From Phallusia mammillata (lineage: Eukaryota; Chordata; Ascidiacea; Phlebobranchia; Ascidiidae), in assembly GCA_003260075.1 (NCBI GenBank), contig QLIY01000144.1, forward strand, positions 124,001-188,000: a stretch of 64,000 bases of DNA. The letters run 5' to 3'. The stretch's first letter is position 1. Every line of letters starts with the position of its first letter. A model generated the notes under the pieces. The model did no database searches. It was given only the letters and a program-made list of their open reading frames with translations, and had not been told where the DNA came from. Below are positions 1 through 11,300 of the stretch, piece after piece. Made by a program: the position numbers and the translations under genes.

Positions 1-1240
1 TTGTACTTTTCAAAAGCACTTGCAACCACAAATCGTTTTAATTTTGTCACAATCACGAACCCAAAATCGTATTAGGATACTTCCCTTGATTTTTCACCAC
101 AGCTTAACGTTTAGATTATTTGTGCCAAATTCAAAGCAGTGTTGAGGTGGACGAGTTTCTTTCGCTGGGGGGGGGGGTATAAGCTCTTGCAACCACAAAT
201 CGTTTTAATTTTGTCACAATCATGAACCCAAAATCGTATTATAGGATACTTCCCTTGATTTTTCACCACAACTTAACGTTTGGATTAATTGTGCCAAATT
301 CAAAGCAGTGTTGAGGTGGACGAGTTTCTTTCGCTGGAGTGCCTCACACGTATGAGTGCCCAAAACTGTCACTTGACAGAAAGGAAAGTTTTATTAAGGC
401 GAACAAAATAGCAAGTAGTACTGCGAGGCATATACATTAGTTTAAACTGTCCGTTTGACCAATGTGAAACCGTCGAAGTACGAGCAACTATGTATCATTA
501 TCATACAAAACATACAAACAGTGTTTTTTTAAGGCGTCAAATTTCTCCAGCGGTTTCCCAAAATTGCCAGTAGCCTAATAAATAATTCGTTTAAGCAAAT
601 ATGGCTATTTTTTGGTATTTAAATGAAACACTTGCGGTCTCTTAAAACTACTTAGCGGTNGTATTTAAATGAAACACTTGCGGTCTCTTAAAACTACTTG
701 GCGGTCACCCAAACCAAACCTTAAAAAAACCCTGTGTTTTGCTTTTCTGGTCGAGGCATGGTATTAACTGTTCACATGCATGGCAGTGAAGTGTTAGTTA
801 TGTAGGTTTTGTGGTAATGATGTACCAAGTTATAGATCAGGATTGTCGTTCGGTAGAAGTAAGCATCTCCACGCTGTCTTTGTTTCTGAAATTACGTTTG
901 CCGCACATACTTCCCAAAAAGCGCTTCGATTCTTGGCGAAGGTTGCTACAAAAAAGTATACAATACTTCAAACCACGCACTTTGGTTTTTATAAAGTTTG
1001 TAACTAAAAGGTTCTGAACAAAGATTTTAACATGGGTGCAAATAACGTGTTTTGCAGCGCCCCAGTAATCGCTATACTACCTTTGTTACGTTTTTTTTTT
1101 ACCTAATCTGTCAGCTGCGTTTTTTAGCATGGTGATGGGTAAAATTGAGCGCCATTAGGTCATACATTGCAACGCAGTCTACGCTTACGAACCTGTCAGC
1201 TTTTTGATTACTATTTCCTAAAACGAGGATACAATCTTAC
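1..1240. other. Sequence downstream of GPCR-A, no gene recognised
   Basis: No exon is recognised here. The last (C-terminal tail) exon of GPCR-A should lie on this side, but neither its conserved start (residues KLRKETKRTLAIF in the paralogues) nor the matching DNA is present, so it is probably left of the window. Two false-join duplications are visible. About 11-167 is repeated at 185-337 across a short G run near 169-177. About 615-659 is repeated at 661-706 across the single N at 660. Confidence 0.6.
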
Positions 1241-4200
1241 CTTGATCCTAAGTTGTAGAAGAGGGGGTTTAAACACTCACTGACTCGTAAGCAGGAATAT
1301 TGCAAAATTGCGAAAATCCATCTATTATGTTCGTTGGCAGGGGTCGGTATGGCCAGAATCGTCACGTTAAAAGCTTAAAAAACGATCAAATTTGCAAACA
1401 TTAGTGCTAGCCTATTGTGGTAATTGTAGCCTATATACCACACAACGATAAATATATTCGGTGAATTGAATTATTACATGAACAGTATATCGATAGGCTA
1501 CATGGATTTTTCCGTTAGGCGGTTCTAAAAGTACACTAAAAAAAGCGTTTTTGGCAGACTTTTTCAAAATATTACGTATTTGTTGATGCTGTAGTGAGAA
1601 CAAACGCATGAATAAGATAATAAGAAGGTGTGCAAACTAGAGAATGTAAAAAGCAGTATAAATTTGGTGAATATTTGACTTTTGAAACCGGTGGATTTTT
1701 ATTTTGATTCCTACCTGCTCTTGGCACATATCCGAGCACGAACGAACCCACCACCAACGAAAGTTGTATGATGTGCTGGTTTTCCTTGTTCCTTCTGGCC
1801 CGTTCCGCTTTGCTTATCGTGTCGCACTTACCTAGAAAAAAGCAAGTTAAGCCTTGCAGATTTACCCTATAACCAACATTCAGAAATTGAGTGGTATTTG
1901 TTTGAAGGGTAAAATTTATCTTTTTCAAAATTCCAAAGGTTTGACCAACTTTGCTCTAGATGAGCCGCATTCAAACCCCCAATTTTTACCATTCAGTTCA
2001 GTCAATTTTATTTGAGCAAAACAAATTTTTCAGAAGTTAAATTTTCTACATAAAGTTCACAATAAAAAATACGAGGGGGGGGGGGATTTTACCATTCAGT
2101 TCAGTCAATTTTATTTCAGAAGTTAAATTTTCTACATAAAGTTCACAATAAAAAATACGAGCAACCTTGTGTACAATATGTAACAATTATTTGAAATATG
2201 TGAACATGACATTTTTTGAGTGTTTGGTAGGCCTACCTGCCATTCGCTGTCGCTTCCGTCTCTGCTTTAGAATTAAAACGATTGTTCCCACGCACAGTGA
2301 CGTCATAAGGACAGTGAAAATAAGGTAAAGACCACTGTACGCAAGAAGTCGATTGCGACGGAGTGAACTACAAAAGTCACAGTTACATTTTGATAAATGC
2401 GAATTCAGTGCATTGAAACTGTTTTTAGCGGATGGGCTTCTATTTAAAATCGAAACTTATCCGCGACCACACAACCTAAATTCAATGGGCCGCAGGTAAT
2501 ACACCCTTGGTTTGCAAAGCCAACCAGACTTTACATATATAGTTGGTTGCTTGATATAGTCGCGTCTTATATCTTTGATAACTTACTACTTAACATTTTG
2601 TACTTGTGTGTTTGCATGTTCACTTCGAACAAGATACAGACGGAATATTTGAAAATATAAGTAGTGTATTTTATTTAAAATTCAGTCATGTTTAAACCAT
2701 TTAAAATAATAGATGTTTCTTCAACCGGTAAAACTCACTTGACAAAAACCAAAACGAAGCCAAAGATACATGATATCAACCAGGAACCAACGATAAAAAG
2801 GGGGGGGGGATGCTCACTTCGAACAAGATACAAACGGAATATTTGAAAATATAAGCAGTGTATTTTTATTAAAATTCAGTCCTGTTTAAGCCATTTAAAA
2901 TAATAGATGTTTCTTCATACGGTAAAACTCACTTGACAAAAACCAAAACGAAGGGGGGGGGGGCCTAAATCCAAAACAAAATGAAAGTATGCCGTATTAT
3001 TTTACACCTTTGGTTTAGATTAGGAGTGTGCGACCTATGTTACTGTGAGGCCAAACACAATTATCATGATTGGGTCGCGGGTCGTAGCTCTATATAACAC
3101 TGGGTAATTTTACTTAGTTGCATACCAAATACAGACCCCTACGTCAAGTGTGCAGAAGGTCTTTTTTGAACGTTTGCGGAACAAATTTTGCTTCAACTGG
3201 GGGGGGGGGTTATAACATGTTTCTTGCGTTTCACTGTAATTATTGAAAATTTACCCTGATTCGTGGTACAGTGAGTTTGTGAAAGAACGAAGGCCACATA
3301 ATCGATGTGAATCGAAAGGCTGCAAACCCAGTGATGTGCAAAGCAGTGTTGAACGTCATCCAGTTTGTTATACGCCAAGGGGGGGGGGTCTACTGGAATG
3401 TGCCGGGATTCGAACACCGTTTAAAGAAATCGGGTTAATTGCATGACGAAAACTTATTTTATCTGCAGTTATAACTGGATCTATCTGTAGGCCTACATGC
3501 AATTAGCAAACTCAATGCCGTAAAACCCCAGACACGAATTAGCCTATATTGACATCAAAAAATATTTTTAGTTGAATTCTGATATGTAACTCAAAATTAT
3601 AATATGTTTGTTGCGTTTCACTGTAATTATTAAAAATTTACCCTGATTCGTGGTACAGTGAGTTTGTGGAAGAACGAAGGCCACATAATCGATGTGAATC
3701 GAAAGGCTGCAAACCCGGTGATGTGCAAAGCAGTGTTGAACGTCATCCAGTTTGTTATACGCCAACCAATCTGTAATTTAAACATCCATTGTGGATGCCG
3801 GTTAAAAATAACTGGCATTTGACTTTGTGTTTTGACTAATGTAGGTTTGCAAACACAAGACGTTTTGTTTTCTTCTAAAGAGCAGTATGTAATCTGATCG
3901 GGTCTGTGTTTCTTGAAGAGTGATTTTCGTTTGTGCACTACGACTTTACGATATGGGCCTTGGGTACAAAACTTATTGTCACTCCAAACTGTCACTATTT
4001 CATTGGGATTGCAAGAGGTTATACTGAAAAAAAAATACACTGAAACCTAAGGGCTGAAAATATATCTTGCTGTTTTCCAAATAAGGCAACAAAAAACGAT
4101 AGTTAAAGGCGTCCTTACTTACTTCGTTGACAAATTTCAACTCTCAAATGCTTAATAGAACTTACGTTACAGGCGTTCTTTATGACGGAATAGTGTTCAG

Positions 4201-5979
4201 CAACTTCGCACAAGGGGGGGGGGGTCTAAATCCAAAACAAAATGGAAGTATGCCGTATTATTTTACACCTTTGGTTTAGATCAGGAGTGCGCGACATATG
4301 TTACTGTGAGGCCAAATACAATTATCATGATTGGGTCGCGGGCCGTACCTTTATATAACACTGGGTAATTTTACTTTGTTGCATACCAAATACAGACCCC
4401 TACGTCAAGTGTGCAGAAGATCTTTTTTAAACATTTGCGGAACAAATTTTGCTTCAACTGGGAGTATCTACTGGAATGTCCCGGGATTCGAACACCATTT
4501 AACGAAATAGGGTTAATTGCACGACGAAAACATATTTTATCAGCAATTATAACTGGATCTCTCTGTAGGCTACATGCAGTTAGCAAACTCAATGCCGTAA
4601 AACCCCAGACACGAATTAGCCTATATTGAAAACAAAAAATATTTTTAGTTGAATTCTGATGTGTAACTCAAAATTATAACATGTTTCTTGCGTTTCACTG
4701 TAATTATTGAAAATTTACCCTGATTCGTGGTACAGTGAGTTTGTGAAAGAACGAAGGCCACATAATCGATGTGAATCGAAAGGCTGCAAACCCAGTGATG
4801 TGCAAAGCAGTGTTGAACGTCATCCAGTTTGTTATACGCCAACCAATCTGTAATTTAAACATCCATTGTGGATGCCGGTTAAAAATAACTGGCATNCGAT
4901 GTCGGTTAAGAAATAACGGACATTACATTTTGTGCTTTAACAAACATAGGTTTGCAAGCACAAGACGTTTTGTTTTCTTCTAAAGAGCAGTATGCAATCT
5001 GATCAGGTCTGTGTTTTTTGATGAGTGTGCACTACGACTTTACGATATGGGCCTTGGGTGCAAAACTTACTGTCACTCCAAACTGTCAGTATTTCATTGG
5101 CATTGCAAGAGGTTATACTGAAGAAAAATACTCTGAAACCTAAGGGCTGAAAAGTACTGGTCTCTGAAAATACATCTTGCAGTTTTCCAAATAAGGCAAC
5201 ACAAACGATAGTTAAAGGCGTCCTTACTTACTTCGTTGACAAATTTCAACTGTAAAATGCCTAATAGATCTTACATTACAGGCGTTCTTTATGACGGAAT
5301 AGTGTTCAGCAACTTCGCACAAGCCCCAGGTATAACAGTACATGCGGTTGAAACTGGCAAGAGCAGATGTAAGGTCGGAACAACAAAGGCTCAGTATCAG
5401 CGTGTTGAAAACCGAACTGCAATAAAAAACAAAGACGACTTTACAAATGTAAGTTTAAAGTTACTTTGTTAATGTAACTCTAACGTTTTAAGTTACTTTG
5501 TTAATGTAACTCTAACGTTTTAAGTTTATTACTCTAATTTGATATGGAAGTGGTGAAATTCATGCAGAAACGGGGTGAAAAATATAGAAAAAAGCCTTAA
5601 TGGCCCTTTACTTCGCAGTTTAAGATCCATTCATTTATCATTGCCTCGTTTTTTTCGTTCCCAACGTTGTGATTTGAACCTGCGCCCGTACCCCTTGTAT
5701 TCTAAACAAAAACTTACTGAAGCTTCTTGGAGCGCGCTATCACCACAATGGTGACGACGTTTCCGAATATCCCGATTATTGCAAGTATGCAAATCCACAC
5801 TGTGAATGCTATCATTGAAGCGTTGTTTGCCGGAAGTCCGGAATGTCTTGTTCCCCCAAAAACAAAACAAAAAACTTTAAAACACTTACCTATTTCATTT
5901 GCAAAACAAACTGGTTGAATGTGCGATTGACGGAGAAATAAACTTACAGAAAAATGTAGGAAATGTTGTTGCAAATCAT
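1241..5979 (-). CDS. GPCR-A: rhodopsin-like (class A) orphan G protein-coupled receptor, 3' incomplete
   Basis: A seven-transmembrane receptor of the rhodopsin superfamily, presumably a plasma-membrane receptor; the ligand is unknown. Exons 5' to 3': 5948-5979 (start MICNNISYIF), 5718-5846 (TM1, GIFGNVVTIVVI with N1.50), 5275-5416 (TM2, LSLCCSD with D2.50), 4719-4847 (TM3, ending AAFRF), 2739-2799 (TM4, cut by a G run), 2237-2334 (TM5), 1715-1831 (TM6, VLGYVPRAG), 1241-1373 (TM7, NPLFYN). GT/AG sites and phases match GPCR-B and GPCR-C exactly. The tail exon is missing from the window. Three copies of the TM3 exon and two of the TM4 3' part result from duplicated assembly segments. Oddities: F-R-F replaces D-R-Y, G-Y-V-P replaces C-W-x-P. 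The family call is strong; subfamily unknown. Confidence 0.88.
2955..5330. repeat. Piecewise duplicated segment inside GPCR-A (likely assembly artefact)
   Basis: Bases about 2964-3198 match 4223-4460. About 3210-3378 match 3599-3775 and again 4678-4855. About 3389-3600 match 4468-4677. About 3840-4213 match 4925-5322. Boundaries fall at G runs near 2954, 3200, 3380 and 4214 and at the N at 4895. Each copy carries a TM3 exon (3255-3378 cut short, 3642-3770, 4719-4847), and the first copy ends inside a fragment of the TM2 exon near 4213. The copies differ by scattered single-base changes, as two alleles would. I therefore count one gene, not several. Confidence 0.8.
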
Positions 5980-8362
5980 CTTGTTTACCACCTTTCTTGT
6001 TCAACCTTTTTCCACCGCAGTCCAACACAGTTGTGACTACTTAGACCTAATACATCTGCCTAGAAAACACATTCCTGAAACAATGTTCTTTAAACTACCT
6101 TTGCCACATCGAAATGGCACGTTCAGTTGAACACCTCCAGTTACTCATAAGCATTTGTCTCATATGGATTATAATCTGACCCCAATTACTGGTCGGAACT
6201 TTATTAACGTCTATTGCGTCGATCGAAAACGTTTAGCCCGTTGTATGGCCTCCGCGCTTTTTCTCGGTACACCAGTGACAGAATGTTGCAAACTTTATAA
6301 ATGACCTCTTCCTTTACGCACATCGTATGTGGATGTCTACATGAAATCATAAGCTATATACTGAGCTGTGGTTTGTTTGAAGACAGTAAAGTTTTCTGCA
6401 ATACTGTAACATTGAATGAATACATGCACATATTGTGTAAAGCATATATTTTGGCTAGCTGATGACAATTGCCGCTAATCCGGTCGTTTAACCAACTTTC
6501 GTTATTCAATAATGCTTAACGTTTGCTAAGTTTGTTGTTCAGAGGTTTTTTATGATCGCTTGGTTGTAGAGTTGTCCAGCTTTTACGGTTTTGTTACTGC
6601 CCCGGTGCTCCCTGACCGTTCTTCTAAAAACATTTGTACGATAGTAAACGTTATTGAATCTCTCTGTCTCTGTCCACTGCTTTAGCAAACAAGTTCATCA
6701 ACGGTAACTGATTGTGCGGCCCGTTCATCCTGTAACTAAGCCCTTCAACAAGTTACTGATCAATCAGCCTTCAAAACTGCAGGAAGGATGCTTTCAGTTT
6801 GACAAGGTATCAAAACACTTCTGGGTGCAGTTTGCTGACGATGCACATGAGCCGGTTTGTTTACCAATTAATGATCCTATCCTTGACAAGGCAGCCTACT
6901 TGCGTATAAACCGCCCAGTACACATTTACTTCATGCTTTAAATTTCGAACACCGCTGTAAAAAGGATTCCGCTGCTGTGTTTTAACCACACCAAGTATAA
7001 CGTGCATTTAAACAGTTTGGGTGTTGTACGTCGAACATGCTTCCTTGATGGCAATTTGGTAGAAAAGCATCGTTTTATACATGATAAAGTTTGTTTTAGC
7101 AAATGTTATCTACTTGTAACCAATGGAATAATGGTAAAAGGGGTCAACTTTAAGTTCAATATTTGTTACGGCATGTTGGTATTTGTGGAGACCGACTTCA
7201 AACAATTGCGCATTTTTCGACAGAAATAAACGTCACAGTATTAAAAACAAACACGAAACTGAATATAATAATGTCACACAAGATAACAACACAAGGATGT
7301 GCACATAAGATTTTGACAAGTTAAACGAAATCAAATCGCAACTGTAGCGTAATATGTAAACATTGTGTTTATGAATACGCTTTTAACTAAAATTTAGATA
7401 TATGTGTTACATGTACTTTAAACATTATGCAGACTACGTACGTACACGTACAAAATCAGTCGTGCAAGTGAAAAGAAAGAAGAACAAAATAAAAAAATAC
7501 AGCCAAAAGTACATTTAGCGTTCCGGCTTTTGGTATTTTTTTAGAATTGAGGCTTTCTTTTACAAATTAGCAGTAAATTGAGGTTGGTGTAAAAGTTAAG
7601 TCTTTTGGCGTTTACTGTCACAGAATTGTTATTCTTAATTATTAACCGCTTGGGGCGTGCTAGGGTAAAACATAACGCGCTTTTACCTTACCACAGTCCT
7701 AAATCCCCAACCTTTGTTGACACAAATCGACTTTTGAGGTAGTCAAACTCACGGGATCTACCATTCCAATACAAATTAGCAACACAATGCAAGGCTATGT
7801 GCTTATTACCAAAGGATAACTTGTCTTGGTTTGGGTATGATTGTTTTTTACAGTGCAATAAGCTTGATCGAATGTCTTTGAAACACAAAATTGAGATAAA
7901 ATTTTAGGCCAGATTTTTTTATAGGCCAAAACAGCGTTTGAACTACCCAACATATCCCAATGATTGATTCTCATAATCGTCTATGTACTGCAACATTCCT
8001 CAAAAAACGCATTACCATATGCATTTTTATACTTCGTACGGTAGACAGTACTAACATAATAATATCACAGCTCTCGACGACTAACAGCGGTTTCTACGAT
8101 TGTTTTGCACTTCAATATTTCCACCTAAAATTCGCACAGCTTTTGCATAAATTTGAATCACTGAAACTTGGTAGGTAAATGTTATAACATACGCAGTGGA
8201 AAATCAGAAAAACGAGCACTTTTAGTGCACACGAATATTTACATGAAATATATATGGTCACAAAATCGTTTTTCTGTTTCGATTTGGATAAAACATGAAA
8301 GGTCCACGTTGTTTTCCTGCATTGAATCGAAATGTGTTTGCGCAAAACGTATAAATGTGGAT
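5980..8362. other. Spacer between GPCR-A and GPCR-B, duplicated with the array
   Basis: No exon is recognised. The stretch about 6360-7900 is similar in order and content to about 15730-18100 upstream of GPCR-B. Shared blocks include one starting near 6540 and 15880, one near 6710 and 16120, and one near 6945 and 17000. Short open frames here are not conserved as protein between copies, so I do not call genes. The 5' part should hold the GPCR-A promoter, but no core element can be identified with confidence. Confidence 0.6.
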
Positions 8363-11300
8363 TTACAGTTTGCCACGACTGCGTTCATGCCGAGAGTTGA
8401 GCAACCCGTTTTCGGAAGCGGGTGAGCGAATTGTTGTTTGTTGAAAGTTCTGTGGTCTCGTAGAATATTCCCTTGTACTGTCCGGATGTAAGTTAACGCA
8501 CCTTTTACACCAACAGAAAATTGCCAGGGTTCTTTTGGTTTCTTTGCGAAGTTTGCTGAAACAAAATTATGAAAAAACTGATTAAACACATTTTTTGCTG
8601 CGCTGGGAATTTTGTCAATTGTTTCTACGACAAAAAGTGGATCAGTTTGTTGTTTAAACGAAATCAAACTTGTAGAGAGTTTGTATGAAAACAATGTAAG
8701 GCATAAGTATCAACAATCACACTGATAATATCATCAACTATTGTTAAAATACTTGCATTACAGTGACGTTACTATATGATCCTACACGCTATAGTAAAAG
8801 TCCGTTTCTAGTGTTCTTAAGTTAATTAGTAGAAAAAAAGGGTTTGGACCACAACTCCACGAAGTAGGAAATTTACATTTTCAACATAGGCCTAACTATT
8901 TGCACTAGCACTATGGTTTTGCGCTTTAGGCGGTTTGTTGTTGAAATCAATCACTGCCACAAGACCACAGCTTGACTGCAGCGTTTAACCAACTATGATA
9001 TAATTTAACCTTAATCATGGAATGATAATGCTTTAAACCGCCAGCACGTCAATTATAATGTTGGAATTTTGTACGGGCGTGATTTCAGTCAAACCCTTCA
9101 CAAAAGTAAATGTTTTTTCTGTGCGGTTGTTGGTTTGGGGGGGGGGAGCCTACATTCAAACATTCTATTTTTAAACGACTGTATAATTATACCAATAGCA
9201 TCATTAGTTCCCTATTCAAACGGAATGAAAATATTCAGCGGGGGGGGGGCCCGAAAAACTATCCATTCCATTACTTTTATAACTGCTACTGTTATTTTGT
9301 TGTATGAAACAAAATGTTGTTTTGCCGAACTTTTTAACTTGGTGTCCATTAATTTCCGGGTGTAATTAGTTGGTAAACAAGCTGGATTTTGTTACAGTCG
9401 CAAATATTTCAACTTGTTATGCATTCAAACGTTCTATTTTTCAAACGACTGTATAATTATCCCAATAGCATCATTAGTTCCCTATTCAAACGGAATGAAA
9501 ATATTCAGCTTATTTGTTGAAAACCACGTGCATTTTGATTTTAAGATTTCGTCGCCGTTTTTGTATTGACTTCTTACAGTTAAAGAAGTATTTCTAGAAC
9601 ACAAACCTTGCATAGAATTTAATTGACAAAAAGGTGGGTTGATATAGAATTTTTTTAGTGCGTACCTTGATCCTAAGTTGTAGAATAGTGGGTTCAAACA
9701 CTCGCTCACTCTCAAACACATGTACTGGGAAACTGCGAATATCCATCGTTCAACCTCCTTCGATGGTGGTGGAGTATCAAATATTGACAGATTAAAAGCT
9801 GTTCAAAAGAAAACTTGTGTTTAATACCATGTTAACTTTGGGACTTTTGGATATGAAAGCTACAATGATGTACATTCATCAAACTAAACTCAGTTTTAGT
9901 GAGCTGCGAAACATTCCTACATTAGTTTTCGTTGCTTAGATCTCGTTTTGAAAAAGTATACTGGCGGTTAAATTTTACAAAAAGTATAGGCTACTGGTTT
10001 TTACGGAACCCATTTTTATCTGAAATCCATCACTTTATTCTTACCAGCTCTTGGAACGTAGCCAAGCACGAACGACCCAATAATGAGTGCCAGTTGCAAA
10101 ACTTTTTGGTTCTCCGTTGCCCTTCTCCTTATCTCGGATTCGCTAAGTTCATTTCGCATACCTAGTATTTAAAAAGGTCACTAATGTTAAAACCTGCAGG
10201 CCTGCATAGCTTTACAAACAAATGATGTGTAGTGAAAGCAGAGTTGATTGTTGTCAACGCGCATCATAAATATTTATGGGTATAGTGATACTTATCACGG
10301 TGATTTGATAAATGTAACATTATCTATTAAAACGTGTGTTAATTTCTATTTTTTGTGGGTTTTCAGTTTTCAAGGCAGTTGCCGCTTTTTACGAAAGCTT
10401 ACTCGCGTTATTCAGCAACTATTCACTTGTTTTTTCTTGGGGTCACATTACAAAAAATACTAGTTTATTGTGGGGGGGGGGTACGGTGATTTGATAAATG
10501 TAACATTCTCGATTAAAACGTGTGTTAATTTCTATTTTTTTGTGGGTTTTCAGTTGTCAAGGCAGTTGCCGTTTTTTACGAAAGCTTACTCGCGTTTTTC
10601 AGCAACTATGCACTTGTTTTTTCTTGGGGTCACATTACAAAAAATACTAGTTTATTGTAATACAATATGATAGCCACTAAGTTTTAAACTGTTTTTGTAG
10701 ACGTTGAACAATATACATTAAGTGAATACCCAACGGGATAGCGTTCGTATTATTGAGATATTGTTCTACTGTTTATGCTTATTCTTGGATTGAACTCCAC
10801 CGCCTTACATGTCTATGTGGTCAAATCAACAAATGTTGGTTAACCCTCACCTGTCATGAATTTCCTCTTGTGTCTCTGCCTTAATATCATTATTGATGTT
10901 CCTGCGCATAGTGACATCATAATGGCGGTGAAAGTAAGATAGGTGGGGGGGGGGGGGGGGGGCGTGCTATGAAGAAAACGTTAAAAATATTGACAGATAA
11001 CAAAGAGTTTATCGACGTATTGCTTTCTTACTAAAGCATACCAACGTATAATGTTGAAGTCGGATACTTTAACATTTTGTTACTCGTTTACCCGTGGCAG
11101 ATTTGGAAGACAAAATTAACATCAAGTTTTTTTAACGCCGTATTTTCCACGAAAACATTTCCCACTAACGTTTTACCCTCGTTTACGAACCTTCGCATTA
11201 AGATATTTCGTATATAAGATATATAAGAAATATGTTTGATTGAACCACTTTATTAGTCTTGTTCCAACAAGGTTTCGACATTTTGCGTTGTTTCGTGTCT

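Noticed and set aside
3395-3480. Possible tRNA or tRNA-derived SINE (GGGATTCGAAC word, also near 4490)
   Set aside because: Only a B-box-like word is present; the TΨC stem does not pair well and no acceptor stem or A box fits.
3193-4847. Mutually exclusive TM3 exons as an alternative splicing system
   Set aside because: The copies extend into introns and are bounded by G runs and an N, so allelic contigs explain them better.
5660-5710. tRNA-like GGTTCAAATC on the minus strand
   Set aside because: No acceptor or anticodon stem can be drawn and it lies beside a GPCR exon donor; at most a SINE fragment.
6714-7229. Two + strand open frames of about 75 codons upstream of GPCR-A
   Set aside because: The matching blocks upstream of GPCR-B (16130-17100) keep the DNA similarity but not the reading frame, so this is duplicated spacer, not protein.
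8239-8694. A 151-codon minus-strand frame over the GPCR-B tail exon
   Set aside because: It is a different frame from the one demanded by the TM7 exon phase; the true frame gives helix 8 (KLRKETKRTL) and a Cys cluster, conserved in GPCR-C.
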